This document shows positions 1-6,210 of a DNA stretch of 49,944 nt, piece after piece. The notes below the pieces were generated by a model, which saw nothing but the letters and a program-made list of their open reading frames with translations, was not told the DNA's origin and searched no databases. The translations under genes and the position numbers were made by a program. Positions within the stretch are counted from its first letter, which is position 1; each line of letters starts with the position of its first letter. This stretch comes from a virus. Location of the stretch: IMG/VR virus record IMGVR_UViG_3300031705_000008, positions 1 to 49,944 of that record. One strand, written 5' to 3'.

Positions 1-37
1 TACACACATAGCTTCCTTCTTTTTTTGGTTGTTCCAT
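1..37 (-). CDS. Partial small protein running off the left edge
   Basis: A leftward reading frame opens at an ATG at 37 and is cut by the window edge after about 12 codons (MEQPKKEGSYVC). Only the start is visible, so no function can be given. It is called because it follows the same spacing and A-rich leader pattern as the other leftward genes (leader rich in AAAACAAGACTAAG) and because it lies directly downstream of a structured leader. It could be a chance frame; sequence to the left would decide. Confidence 0.4.
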   Translation of the reverse strand, partial: MEQPKKEGSYVC

Positions 38-278
38 CTTAGTCTTGTTTTAGTTTATATTCCGTATTCCGATATGCGATATTGTCTCTATTATCTCCTA
101 TATTTGAGACAAGAATTTATCTCTATCTTAGTGATACCTAGTCCATGGAAGAGTGGTAATCCCGTACCACCCTTCGCTGACTTTTAAATCCCTATGATTT
201 AAATTTGCCTACACCCAATCACTCAAGCAAGTTTAGGGTATAGGGCTTTGTTTTGCAGCGTTCAAGTAGCTTGCTCTC
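38..278. ncRNA. Gap with four consecutive hairpins; candidate structured RNA
   Basis: No gene is seen in these 241 bases. Four stems can be read: 82-88 with 106-112 (TTGTCTC/GAGACAA), 148-158 with 165-175 (11 bp, one G.T), 183-190 with 196-203 (TTTAAATC/GATTTAAA), and 207-216 with 236-246 (10 bp with one bulge). On the plus strand a TATATTTG box lies at 99-106, and the last stem is followed by TTTGTTTT, like an intrinsic terminator, giving a possible plus-strand transcript of about 140 nt. Alternatively the stems belong to the 5' leader of the leftward gene at the edge. Strand is undecided. Confidence 0.45.
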
Positions 279-428
279 TTAGTTTCTAATTCTAGTGGGT
301 ACATAACCCATTATCATTTCGAATGCACTCCTGTATACGTATCCAGATTCTTTAAGTGCTAACTTTTTCTTAGCCTTAATTTTCTTACGCATATCATTGT
401 ACGGTATATCGTCCGATGGTCTCTTCAT
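279..428 (-). CDS. Small basic hypothetical protein (49 aa)
   Basis: ATG at 428, TAA at 279-281. The product begins MKRPSDDIPYNDMRKKIKAK and is rich in lysine and arginine in its middle (KKIKAKKKLALK), ending YVPTRIRN. It is not recognised. It lies two bases downstream of the 50-residue gene at 431-583, so the two are almost certainly cotranscribed and may be translationally coupled. The positive charge would suit nucleic acid binding, but that is only inference from composition. Confidence 0.65.
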   Translation of the reverse strand: MKRPSDDIPYNDMRKKIKAKKKLALKESGYVYRSAFEMIMGYVPTRIRN

Positions 429-430
429 AA

Positions 431-583
431 TTAGTCTTGTAAGGTGTTATAGAATATTACTATCCAACCTGTGCCGTAGGCCATTCGGTACTCAGCTAGT
501 AAGGTTCTAGCGTGAGATAGTGTTTCGGCAGAGTCTATTTCGTTGAAGTCTCCGCTCTCGTAACTTGCTACTATCTTGTACAT
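431..583 (-). CDS. Small hypothetical protein (50 aa)
   Basis: ATG at 583, TAA at 431-433. The product reads MYKIVASYESGDFNEIDSAE at its start and contains a helix-like stretch (ETLSHARTLLAEYRMAYG) followed by a hydrophobic strand (GWIVIFYNTL). This beta-alpha-beta look resembles small phage proteins of unknown role. It sits between the UUCG hairpin at 598-619 and the 49-residue gene at 279-428, with only two bases separating it from the latter. Function is not known. Confidence 0.7.
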   Translation of the reverse strand: MYKIVASYESGDFNEIDSAETLSHARTLLAEYRMAYGTGWIVIFYNTLQD

Positions 584-597
584 ATATTGGTTGTTAT

Positions 598-619
598 AGG
601 GAGAACCGAAGTCCTCCCT
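598..619 (-). promoter_or_regulatory. Intercistronic C(UUCG)G hairpin
   Basis: Read on the transcribed (minus) strand this is a 9-bp stem, AGGGAGGAC pairing with GTTCTCCCT (one G.U), closed by the very stable TTCG tetraloop. It lies directly after the stop codon of the DUF932 gene and 14 bases before the next ATG. There is no T-run behind it, so it is more likely an mRNA stabiliser or processing boundary than a terminator. Confidence 0.55.
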
Positions 620-626
620 GTTAGTA

Positions 627-1553
627 TTATAGTGTTGCTACAAATGCGTCTATCTTAGCGAATGCTTTGTTAGACATCTTTGCGCCACCACCTATCATAA
701 GTGATTCGTCTCTACCGAACGCTCGGTTAGGTACTGATTTCTTGTGGTTTACGAAGTGTGTTACTCCGTTGAATAATCCCCACATGGTCTGTCCGTGAAC
801 TCCCATCTCCGTTACAATAGATGACTGAAGATCCATTGCTGCGTTGATTTTTCTAGAAGAGTAGTGTTCTGCATACTCACTATGACTCATAGCTCTGTCA
901 ATACCTGAAAGGTCTTTCCACATATTATCCTTAAAGTCCATTAGTTTTCTGTCAGTGAATATCTCGATGTTACTCCATTCTTCGAATTTCGTATACATCT
1001 CCTCTTCTGCTGCCTGATTGGCTGCAATACTTTGAGGTATGTTGCGTAACTGCTCTTCGATGGTACTGTTGTGACGCATTTTAAATTGAGCTTGGTTGTG
1101 GAATTGGTAGAACTGATTAGCACAGCTTACCACTTTGTTGCCAAAGCCTATTCTTACACCATGCTTTCCGTCATGCCCCCAGGTTGCTATTACAAACTTC
1201 ACTAAGGTGTCGTCTGCAATTTTAACCTCGTCGTTTAACCTAAGCTGGATGAAGCATTGCTTACCTCCGTTGATAGGTCCTGAATGACTGACTGTATAGT
1301 TGTTTTCTGTCGCAACTTCCTCTATCGTTTTGATGATAGACTCGTTTTGAGTTACGTGGTACGATGAACCTACCACTCCGAGCGACTCTTCTGTTGAGTC
1401 GTTTACCGTTGCGAACCAGGGTGTTTCAACAAACTCTGAGTGTGTTGCTATTTGCCCTTCTTCGTTTACACTAACTCTTTCGTCAGCTCTGTATAACTCT
1501 CTTTTTGATACGGTGAAGTCTAATCCGATTGCAATTAAATCTTGGTTTTTCAT
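627..1553 (-). CDS. DUF932-type phage/plasmid-like protein
   Basis: A 308-residue protein with the look of the DUF932 (phage/plasmid-like TIGR03299) family. The family signature is visible in the middle: WGHDGKHGVRIGFGNKVVSC followed by AN and, some 15 residues later, a QFKMRHNSTIEEQL segment, matching the family pattern of a conserved Cys-(S/A)-N segment followed by a basic-His-(T/S) segment. The N-terminal third (VGSSYHVTQNESIIKTIEEV) also fits. Members are common on phages and plasmids of many bacteria, but their biochemical role is not established. It is the largest gene of the leftward block and is followed by a UUCG hairpin. The family call is from motif memory, not a search. Confidence 0.75.
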   Translation of the reverse strand: MKNQDLIAIGLDFTVSKRELYRADERVSVNEEGQIATHSEFVETPWFATVNDSTEESLGVVGSSYHVTQNESIIKTIEEVATENNYTVSHSGPINGGKQCFIQLRLNDEVKIADDTLVKFVIATWGHDGKHGVRIGFGNKVVSCANQFYQFHNQAQFKMRHNSTIEEQLRNIPQSIAANQAAEEEMYTKFEEWSNIEIFTDRKLMDFKDNMWKDLSGIDRAMSHSEYAEHYSSRKINAAMDLQSSIVTEMGVHGQTMWGLFNGVTHFVNHKKSVPNRAFGRDESLMIGGGAKMSNKAFAKIDAFVATL

Positions 1554-1607
1554 AATCGTGTTGTTTATTTAGTTGATTTGGTTACTTGTTTTGGATGATT
1601 GTTAATA

Positions 1608-2066
1608 CTACCAGGAAGCCTGGTACATATAGCTAGGATATTCATCTTTATTATCCTTAAGTTCTTCTCTTATTACTCTCGCAGTTTCTTCTATGTCTCC
1701 GTAGTAATACTCGTCATGAGCCGTTGATCCAAAGAAAAAGCCAGACGATGCAGGTAGCAAGTCAGGATTCTTTTCTTTGACAACTTTCTCGCATAAACTT
1801 GCAAGGTCTTCTAGGTCGTCTAAGCTTACGTCAGATTCTTGACACGCATCTACTCCGTCTTGACATTTATTCACAAACCATTGGTGGATTGCGTTTGACT
1901 TACGCCAATACATAATCTGCTCTACTACATGCGTTATCCTTTCGGATTTGATGTGAGGTTGTGGTTCGTTGTTTTTAGTTACAACAACTAAATGTCTTTG
2001 ACTAGGTTCGTGGTGACTCCAGTTCTGAACATAAGTTCTTTTACTTAAATACATGTCTAATCCCAT
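1608..2066 (-). CDS. Conserved phage protein of the MGLDMYL type (152 aa)
   Basis: The protein starts MGLDMYLSKRTYVQNWSHHE, and carries a YWRKSNAIHQWFVNKCQDGV segment and a C-terminal GFFFGSTAHDEYYYGDIEET segment. These three blocks are typical of a small protein found across many unrelated phages. No function is established for that family. The conserved aromatic, Asp and Cys/His residues could mean an enzyme or metal-binding fold, which is inference only. It sits between the DUF932 gene and a 94-residue gene, all leftward, and its ATG at 2066 is preceded by an A/C-rich leader (AACCAACCAAACCAAC) without a Shine-Dalgarno site. Confidence 0.75.
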   Translation of the reverse strand: MGLDMYLSKRTYVQNWSHHEPSQRHLVVVTKNNEPQPHIKSERITHVVEQIMYWRKSNAIHQWFVNKCQDGVDACQESDVSLDDLEDLASLCEKVVKEKNPDLLPASSGFFFGSTAHDEYYYGDIEETARVIREELKDNKDEYPSYMYQASW

Positions 2067-2084
2067 AATAGTTGGTTTGGTTGG

Positions 2085-2369
2085 TTATATCTCATAATTT
2101 GTACGGCCATGAGACGAAAGCCGTTCTATATCTCCGACAAGCTCCAGCTTAGCTGAATACTTACCAGAGAATTCTGTTATAAGGTTGTCATAAGCATACT
2201 TATTTATCTCACGATCCTTTAAGTCGTTAAGGCAATTACCTTTAAGTAATCCTTGAACGGCATAGTCCGTGTGTAAATGTGATAGCTTAGTTCCTTTTGA
2301 TTTATTGTGGTAAACCTCTTTCCACACTCTGACTTTGTATCTACATAGCCAGATCTTCTTCTTCTCCAA
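2085..2369 (-). CDS. Hypothetical protein (94 aa)
   Basis: Not recognised. The product starts MEKKKIWLCRYKVRVWKEVY, rich in basic and aromatic residues, and ends in a more acidic half (LVGDIERLSSHGRTNYEI). No membrane segment or cysteine cluster is visible. It begins two bases after the stop of the 80-residue gene upstream, so the pair is tightly coupled. Confidence 0.65.
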   Translation of the reverse strand: MEKKKIWLCRYKVRVWKEVYHNKSKGTKLSHLHTDYAVQGLLKGNCLNDLKDREINKYAYDNLITEFSGKYSAKLELVGDIERLSSHGRTNYEI

Positions 2370-2371
2370 GG

Positions 2372-2614
2372 TTAAAACCTTTTAGGAATAGCGTGGGTTT
2401 TGATTTCTGAGGTCTCACCGCTTACTCCGAATTTCGGAGCGAGCTTACCATACACTAGAATAAAGTTATTAACATTTATATTACCCTGATTATCAGTTGT
2501 TTGAATTATCTCTCCAGAGTTTCTGTTGACGAGATAACCGATAGGTTTATTGGGTATTTCTGTTAACACTTTTAGTGTTTTGTTTTTCTCTTTAACCTGT
2601 TGATTCTTCTTCAT
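2372..2614 (-). CDS. Hypothetical protein (80 aa)
   Basis: Not recognised. The N-terminal 15 residues are very lysine-rich (MKKNQQVKEKNKTLK) and the middle contains a strand-rich stretch (GYLVNRNSGEIIQTTDNQGN). The gene overlaps the end of the upstream 60-residue gene by 23 bases, which is typical of this compact block and supports cotranslation. Confidence 0.6.
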   Translation of the reverse strand: MKKNQQVKEKNKTLKVLTEIPNKPIGYLVNRNSGEIIQTTDNQGNINVNNFILVYGKLAPKFGVSGETSEIKTHAIPKRF

Positions 2615-2774
2615 GCGTTAGAATTTGTTTGTACTGATCAGGTGTTATGTTTACTTGAACGTAATCCATACTTCCTGGCTCTCTTGTGCAAACGTTAAAC
2701 ATTTCGTCTAAATGGCTCTTATAATAGTGCCAATCTACGACATATCTGTTCTTAATCCAAATGGTTACTGTCAT
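2592..2774 (-). CDS. Hypothetical protein (60 aa)
   Basis: The product reads MTVTIWIKNRYVVDWHYYKS at the start and DYVQVNITPDQYKQIL near the end. It looks like a small alpha-beta fold with alternating hydrophobic residues. Not recognised. It overlaps the following gene by 23 bases in another frame. Confidence 0.6.
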   Translation of the reverse strand: MTVTIWIKNRYVVDWHYYKSHLDEMFNVCTREPGSMDYVQVNITPDQYKQILTHEEESTG

Positions 2775-2796
2775 TTTTGATGGGTTTTAGTGGTTA

Positions 2797-3030
2797 CTAC
2801 TCGAAGATTGTACCTATAGCTGCGCCTATAATAGTACCTAAAGTTCCGACTATGACAGCCGTAGTCTTGACAGACTTTCTGCCTATGTCTAGTGCGTTGT
2901 TTATAGCACTCTCTACGGAGTGACTATTTTTATCTACTGCTTTCCAGTAGTCTTTTGCGAACATAAAGTTGCGCAAGTTTTTTAGGTCTCCCGTGTTATG
3001 GTTGACTAGGTTTTTGATTGATTTTTTCAT
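2797..3030 (-). CDS. Small protein with C-terminal membrane segment (77 aa)
   Basis: The start is placed at the ATG at 3030 (MKKSIKNLVNHNTGDLKNLR), because the longer frame from 3108 would overlap the neighbouring gene that ends at 3042, and the 3030 ATG has an A-rich leader. The last 25 residues, TTAVIVGTLGTIIGAAIGTI plus FE, form one glycine-rich hydrophobic helix, so the protein is probably membrane-anchored by its C terminus. Function unknown. It is one of four small single-helix proteins in the leftward block, which might act at the host inner membrane (inference). Confidence 0.65.
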   Translation of the reverse strand: MKKSIKNLVNHNTGDLKNLRNFMFAKDYWKAVDKNSHSVESAINNALDIGRKSVKTTAVIVGTLGTIIGAAIGTIFE

Positions 3031-3041
3031 GTTGTTTTCTT

Positions 3042-3299
3042 TTATGCTTCTAGGGTTAGTGTTATTTCTACATGAACTCCGTCTTCTACAGTTGATGCAC
3101 TCATCCACTTGGATTCGTTGTCGTAGGTTACTTTTTCTCCTTTGCTTTTTAGGTATTTATCTACAATACTTAAAGTCTTATCGTTTATATGACCTTGAAG
3201 TCTTATTTCTCCATCCCAGCAAGTTATACAGTAGAATAATCCGTGACTTGTTAAGTCTCTCATTGCTTCGTTTTCTTGGGCTACTTTAAATCCTTTCAT
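3042..3299 (-). CDS. Hypothetical protein (85 aa)
   Basis: Not recognised. Contains FYCITCWDGEIRLQGHINDK, with a CxxC pair, but no second cysteine pair, so a zinc ribbon is not supported. The C-terminal part (DGVHVEITLTLEA) looks like a beta strand, and the middle (IVDKYLKSKGEKV) like a helix. It is followed after 11 bases by the membrane-segment gene. Confidence 0.65.
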   Translation of the reverse strand: MKGFKVAQENEAMRDLTSHGLFYCITCWDGEIRLQGHINDKTLSIVDKYLKSKGEKVTYDNESKWMSASTVEDGVHVEITLTLEA

Positions 3300-3302
3300 G
3301 AT

Positions 3303-3467
3303 TTATTTATTTAAGTTGTTTGTATATTCTACACATAACCGAGTGTGTTCTTGACATAAGTCTTCGTCTGTATCGTCATTGCTTGCGCTATTCCATACGT
3401 CTTGCCATATCTTGTCGTAAACTTCTTCTGGTAATGGTTGTAGGTTTAATGTTTCTTTATAGCTCAT
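3303..3467 (-). CDS. Small acidic hypothetical protein (54 aa)
   Basis: ATG at 3467, TAA at 3303-3305. The product begins MSYKETLNLQPLPEEVYDKI and is markedly acidic in the middle (NDDTDEDLCQEH). It overlaps the 3' end of the upstream gene by 11 bases and ends just before the ATG of the downstream 85-residue gene, filling what would otherwise be an unexplained gap. Function unknown. An acidic mini-protein of this kind in an early phage region could be an inhibitor of a host DNA-binding protein, but nothing in the sequence proves it. Confidence 0.65.
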   Translation of the reverse strand: MSYKETLNLQPLPEEVYDKIWQDVWNSASNDDTDEDLCQEHTRLCVEYTNNLNK

Positions 3468-3639
3468 TGATTCTATCTTTTAAGAGTTTAATAGTTACCA
3501 ACAAATCGTTGTCTTCGATCTCTACATTCTCACCTGATAGGTCGATGTAGGTTGCAGTTAGATCCCTAGCAAGGCGTTGTATTACTACAACACGCTGCAT
3601 AAGATCTTTCCTGTCTTTCTTTGAAAGGATTGTTTCCAT
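3457..3639 (-). CDS. Small helical hypothetical protein (60 aa)
   Basis: Mostly helical by composition: METILSKKDRKDLMQRVVVI continues into QRLARDLTATYIDLSGENVE and ends with a leucine/isoleucine heptad-like tail (LLVTIKLLKDRINEL). A coiled-coil or helical dimer is plausible. Not recognised. It overlaps the following 54-residue gene by 11 bases. Confidence 0.6.
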   Translation of the reverse strand: METILSKKDRKDLMQRVVVIQRLARDLTATYIDLSGENVEIEDNDLLVTIKLLKDRINEL

Positions 3640-3648
3640 TGTTTTAGT

Positions 3649-3882
3649 TTATCCGAATAGCTCTTTCCATCCTTCAGGAGATATTCCTGAGATGAGAAAT
3701 TCTCTATCTTCGTTGTTTAAATTTGGCAGACACTCTTGTATGGTGGCAGATCTTGATCTCCATTTATAGTATCCTGCTGAATTAAACGAAGAGGTTGTAT
3801 ACTCCTCGTTCGTTCCTTTGCACATGCCTACGGCTACTGAATCATATTCACCTGAAGGTAATATTTCGTGTGTGTTTATCAT
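3649..3882 (-). CDS. Hypothetical protein (77 aa)
   Basis: The start is placed at the ATG at 3882 rather than at 3918, because that ATG overlaps the stop of the upstream zinc-ribbon gene as an ATGA, a classical coupled start. The product begins MINTHEILPSGEYDSVAVGM and contains SSFNSAGYYKWRSRSATIQE. Not recognised. A C-terminal WKELFG ends the protein. Confidence 0.6.
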   Translation of the reverse strand: MINTHEILPSGEYDSVAVGMCKGTNEEYTTSSFNSAGYYKWRSRSATIQECLPNLNNEDREFLISGISPEGWKELFG

Positions 3883-4022
3883 GATTTGTCTTCTTTTTTT
3901 AGTCTTGACTCTGCGCAAGTTTCGCAGATACCCCAGTCGTGATCTGCTTCGTGCAGCTCATCTTCGGGTACCATTCTTCCGCACCTTGTGCAGTTAACGT
4001 CTTTTATTTCTTCTGGATTCAT
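3879..4022 (-). CDS. Zinc-ribbon mini-protein (47 aa)
   Basis: A 47-residue frame with ATG at 4022 and TGA at 3879-3881. It contains two CxxC pairs: CTRC near residue 11 and CETC near residue 33, separated by an acidic, His-containing stretch (EDELHEADHDWGIC). Four cysteines in this layout are typical of a small zinc ribbon that could bind nucleic acid or a host protein. Both its start and its stop are ATGA overlaps with the neighbouring genes, so three genes are translationally chained. Specific function unknown. Confidence 0.75.
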   Translation of the reverse strand: MNPEEIKDVNCTRCGRMVPEDELHEADHDWGICETCAESRLKKEDKS

Positions 4023-4258
4023 AGTTTTGAATTTAATGAATGTATAATGTTTTCAAGTTCGTTTTGCTCGTCGCTTCCGATTCGATCTGACCAGTTGATC
4101 ATATCTTTTAATCTATCGGATGTTTGTTTTATAGCTTCAACTAGAATTTTGTTATTTCCAAAGAAAGCATTGATTATTATATCTTGCTGTGCAACCTTTG
4201 CCATTAATGCTTCGTTTGCTACCGTTAGGTATTCTTTTTGTTCTTCTTCGTGTGACAT
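4019..4258 (-). CDS. Helical hypothetical protein (79 aa)
   Basis: The product (MSHEEEQKEYLTVANEALMA at its start) is highly charged and predicted helical throughout, ending ELENIIHSLNSKL; a coiled coil is plausible. No catalytic motif is visible. Its TGA overlaps the ATG of the zinc-ribbon gene, so the two are coupled. Confidence 0.65.
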   Translation of the reverse strand: MSHEEEQKEYLTVANEALMAKVAQQDIIINAFFGNNKILVEAIKQTSDRLKDMINWSDRIGSDEQNELENIIHSLNSKL

Positions 4259-4261
4259 AGT

Positions 4262-4534
4262 TTATATCTTTTTGTTTTTAAATAATTCTTCGCTTTGTGC
4301 TTCCATATCAGCTTGATGACTTAGCATTTCGTCATCTAAATAGTCTGAGTACTTTAACGCTTGCGCTATATCTTCAGGAATATCTCCACAGACATCTATC
4401 AGATCTTCAATCTTCCAGACGCTTGTTCCGCTTTCTATTAACTCTTCTTTCATTAAGTCAATAGTGTTTTGGTTTGCATCGTGGATATTAAAATACCAAT
4501 CGATGAACATTGTTCTTGCTTGTAGGTTTGCCAT
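4262..4534 (-). CDS. Acidic hypothetical protein (90 aa)
   Basis: Not recognised. The sequence is acidic and helix-rich (EELIESGTSVWKIEDLIDVC, then DIAQALKYSDYLDDEMLSHQ). No membrane segment. Three bases separate its stop from the start of the next leftward gene. Confidence 0.65.
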   Translation of the reverse strand: MANLQARTMFIDWYFNIHDANQNTIDLMKEELIESGTSVWKIEDLIDVCGDIPEDIAQALKYSDYLDDEMLSHQADMEAQSEELFKNKKI

Positions 4535-4548
4535 AGTTTTTAGTTTAG

Positions 4549-4860
4549 TTAGTTATCTTCGTCTTCTATTATCGCGCTAAAGCAGTTGTTTCTTAATTGC
4601 TCAAAGTTTTCCCAAGGCATTTGTATTTCAACAACAGTTGATACATGAAACCTTACGCTATCCTTTGATGATTCAGTCCAAGGTCGGACATATTTTTTCC
4701 TAACCCAATCTCTTAGTTCTTGACTAGGCGGCTCTAAGAAAATGAATCTATAGTCTATATTACATCTTTCTGTGAAAGTTTCTTGTCCGTAATCCATTAA
4801 GTCTCTCATGTATCCAAATGGAATCCATACTGATACTGTAGGTTTGAATTTATTTTCCAT
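4549..4860 (-). CDS. Hypothetical protein (103 aa)
   Basis: Not recognised. The protein begins MENKFKPTVSVWIPFGYMRD and contains FIFLEPPSQELRDWVRKKYV, with many aromatic residues suggesting a compact globular fold. It has no cysteine cluster or membrane segment. It lies between the pseudoknot-led gene at 4864-5121 and the acidic gene at 4262-4534, with very short gaps. Confidence 0.65.
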   Translation of the reverse strand: MENKFKPTVSVWIPFGYMRDLMDYGQETFTERCNIDYRFIFLEPPSQELRDWVRKKYVRPWTESSKDSVRFHVSTVVEIQMPWENFEQLRNNCFSAIIEDEDN

Positions 4861-4863
4861 AGC

Positions 4864-5121
4864 TTATAGTTTATTATAGTTATTAACATATTCCTTTGAT
4901 ACTAACGAGTAGTTTATGATTAGCGGATTCTCTCGAACCTTTACTAATTGTATTCCTACTTGTTTCTTTAACCAACCTTTGAACGCATCCGTTCCTAAGT
5001 TGATTATGTTTTGAGGTACGACAGCGTACTTGTTCGTGAAGATTATCACGTTCTTACCTGTCTTTGAGGTTGTATTTAATACGTTCCTCTTGTTCCATTG
5101 CATTACTTTGATTTTTGCCAT
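4864..5121 (-). CDS. Hypothetical basic protein behind pseudoknot A (85 aa)
   Basis: The protein starts MAKIKVMQWNKRNVLNTTSK and continues through NVIIFTNKYAVVPQNIINLG. It is basic and strand-rich and is not recognised. What stands out is its leader: a pseudoknot-capable element (5131-5163) ends nine bases upstream of the ATG, in the same position as in front of two other genes of the block. Translation of this gene is therefore probably controlled through that RNA fold (inference). Confidence 0.65.
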   Translation of the reverse strand: MAKIKVMQWNKRNVLNTTSKTGKNVIIFTNKYAVVPQNIINLGTDAFKGWLKKQVGIQLVKVRENPLIINYSLVSKEYVNNYNKL

Positions 5122-5130
5122 AAGCTAGTT

Positions 5131-5163
5131 CTGGGAAGTTTAACGTCTTTTAACCAGTAAGAC
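5131..5163 (-). promoter_or_regulatory. Leader pseudoknot, copy A
   Basis: On the minus strand, GTCTT (5159-5163) pairs with AAGAC (5145-5149). The loop word CTGG (5154-5157) pairs with CCAG (5131-5134) downstream, giving an H-type pseudoknot. Between the stems lies GTTAAACTTC. The fold ends nine bases before the ATG at 5121. Compared with copies B and C the second stem changes on both sides (CTGG/CCAG against CAGG/CCTG), which is covariation. Confidence 0.6.
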
Positions 5164-5172
5164 AGTTTATTG

Positions 5173-5427
5173 TTAATAGTATATTTCTCCTGAAAGAACA
5201 CTTTGCATCCAGTGATACAAAGGGCTAGATGTGTTGTCGCTAGGCTCGTCAGAGTACCTGATTATAACAGGAGATCTTTCGAGGTTTTTCTCGTGTTGAC
5301 AGATATAAACATCAACATCAGAGTATTTTATACCCTTTTTTGTTTGTTTATCACCGTTCTCACTTTGCTCTTTATATGTACCTATAAACGTACATTTATC
5401 GCAGTCGTGTGTATATTTTGGTTTCAT
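5173..5427 (-). CDS. Small phage protein with DCDKC motif (84 aa)
   Basis: The N terminus, MKPKYTHDCDKCTFIGTYKE, followed later by DVDVYICQHEKNLERSPVII and a RYSDEPSDNTSS tail, matches a small phage protein type that recurs in many phages, with a His-x-Cys-x-x-Cys knuckle and a later Tyr-x-Cys. A single zinc site is plausible (three cysteines plus histidine). Biochemical function is unknown. It lies downstream of the hairpin at 5457-5477 and upstream of pseudoknot A. Confidence 0.7.
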   Translation of the reverse strand: MKPKYTHDCDKCTFIGTYKEQSENGDKQTKKGIKYSDVDVYICQHEKNLERSPVIIRYSDEPSDNTSSPLYHWMQSVLSGEIYY

Positions 5428-5456
5428 AATAGTTTCTTTTAATAGATTAGTTGCCG

Positions 5457-5477
5457 TAGGCTATAGTGAATAGCCTA
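5457..5477 (-). promoter_or_regulatory. Intercistronic 8-bp perfect hairpin
   Basis: TAGGCTAT (5457-5464) pairs perfectly with ATAGCCTA (5470-5477) around a five-base loop. It lies between the stop of the gene at 5491 and the ATG at 5427. No T-run follows on the transcribed strand, so a processing or stability role is more likely than termination. Confidence 0.5.
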
Positions 5478-5490
5478 ACGAACTCAAGTT

Positions 5491-5667
5491 CTACAGCTTT
5501 GCAACGTCTGCTAGGATCTTATCCCAGACAGACATATTTCTTTGATGTGTTTTTAATTCTTTTTTCATGCGTTCTACCTTTAGTTGAGTAAAGGTTTTAA
5601 TGAACGTCTTCTTGTAAGGGTTACTCGATCTAATCGGTAACATCTTAATTCTTTTTCTTTTTTCCAT
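5491..5667 (-). CDS. Small very basic protein (58 aa)
   Basis: ATG at 5667, TAG at 5491-5493. The product starts MEKRKRIKMLPIRSSNPYKK and stays lysine-rich (KVERMKKELKTHQR) before ending MSVWDKILADVAKL. Net charge is strongly positive, so nucleic acid or ribosome binding is conceivable but unproven. It starts two bases after the stop of the upstream gene at 5670, which supports cotranslation. Confidence 0.65.
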   Translation of the reverse strand: MEKRKRIKMLPIRSSNPYKKTFIKTFTQLKVERMKKELKTHQRNMSVWDKILADVAKL

Positions 5668-5669
5668 AT

Positions 5670-5942
5670 CTAGTTTACTACCATTGAGGCGTTAGTACTT
5701 AGGCATAACGGATACCCTACAGCTAAGAAGGACTGTAACTCTTCTATAGTGTTTGTAAGTCCTTGTATGTCATCGTCGATTTTGTGTATATCTTCAATGA
5801 GATCACTTAATTGCTGTTCGTTAACGGCAAGAGCACATTCATTTTCAATATCTGACTTGTCGTCTTTTAATACTTGAATTAGCATAGTGAAAGCGTTAAG
5901 CTTTCCTTCTGCATCGCTGAATCGTTCTGGTGTTTTTGTCAT
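5670..5942 (-). CDS. Helical hypothetical protein behind pseudoknot B (90 aa)
   Basis: Two in-frame ATGs exist, at 5948 and 5942. I choose 5942 (MTKTPERFSDAEGKLNAFTM) because it puts the start nine bases after the leader pseudoknot, the same spacing as in copy A and close to copy C. The protein is rich in Asp, Glu and Leu (IEDIHKIDDDIQGLTNTIEE) and is probably a coiled coil. Not recognised. Its leader carries both a pseudoknot (5952-5988) and a three-way junction (5997-6040), the only place where the two element types stand side by side. Confidence 0.6.
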   Translation of the reverse strand: MTKTPERFSDAEGKLNAFTMLIQVLKDDKSDIENECALAVNEQQLSDLIEDIHKIDDDIQGLTNTIEELQSFLAVGYPLCLSTNASMVVN

Positions 5943-5951
5943 AGGCATTCT

Positions 5952-5988
5952 CAGGGAAGTTTATTGTCTTTTGTGTAACCTGTAAGAC
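5952..5988 (-). promoter_or_regulatory. Leader pseudoknot, copy B
   Basis: On the minus strand GTCTT (5984-5988) pairs with AAGAC (5966-5970), and the loop word CAGG (5979-5982) pairs with CCTG (5952-5955). The connecting segment AATAAACTTC resembles those of copies A and C. The fold ends nine bases before the ATG at 5942. Confidence 0.6.
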
Positions 5989-5996
5989 TGTTAGTT

Positions 5997-6040
5997 CCTC
6001 TGCATTCAGCGATGAATGTTACGAGCACATGCTCCAGAGG
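5997..6040 (-). promoter_or_regulatory. Three-way junction element, copy 3
   Basis: Outer stem CCTCTG (5997-6002) with CAGAGG (6035-6040); inner hairpins CATTC/GAATG (6003-6007 with 6014-6018) and GAGC/GCTC (6023-6026 with 6031-6034). It lies five bases after the stop of the gene at 6046. Flanks TTAGTT and T..TTGTTATT are shared with the other copies, while all three stems differ in sequence but keep pairing. Confidence 0.55.
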
Positions 6041-6045
6041 TATTG

Positions 6046-6210
6046 TTATTTTGTTAGTTTGTTTAGAAAGTACTCTACTTTCTTATAGTGGAATGCTATA
6101 AGTACCTCGTACTTAATCTCTTCCATTTTGGTTGTTGCGAATTGATGCTTTACAGCATACTTGACAACCTTGTAACCGCTTACGATTACATTGTTTATTA
6201 TTCGTCTCAT
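6046..6210 (-). CDS. Small basic hypothetical protein (54 aa)
   Basis: TAA at 6046-6048. The start is placed at the ATG at 6210 because it overlaps the TGA of the upstream gene as ATGA; an ATG six bases earlier (6216) is also possible. The product begins MRRIINNVIVSGYKVVKYAV and ends YFLNKLTK; it is basic and moderately hydrophobic, with no clear membrane helix. Not recognised. A three-way junction RNA element follows right behind its stop codon. Confidence 0.6.
   Translation of the reverse strand: MRRIINNVIVSGYKVVKYAVKHQFATTKMEEIKYEVLIAFHYKKVEYFLNKLTK

Noticed and set aside
2969-3550. Rightward frames at 2969-3289 and 3320-3550
   Set aside because: They are mirror frames of leftward genes, with Leu/Phe/Cys-rich composition typical of antisense translation.
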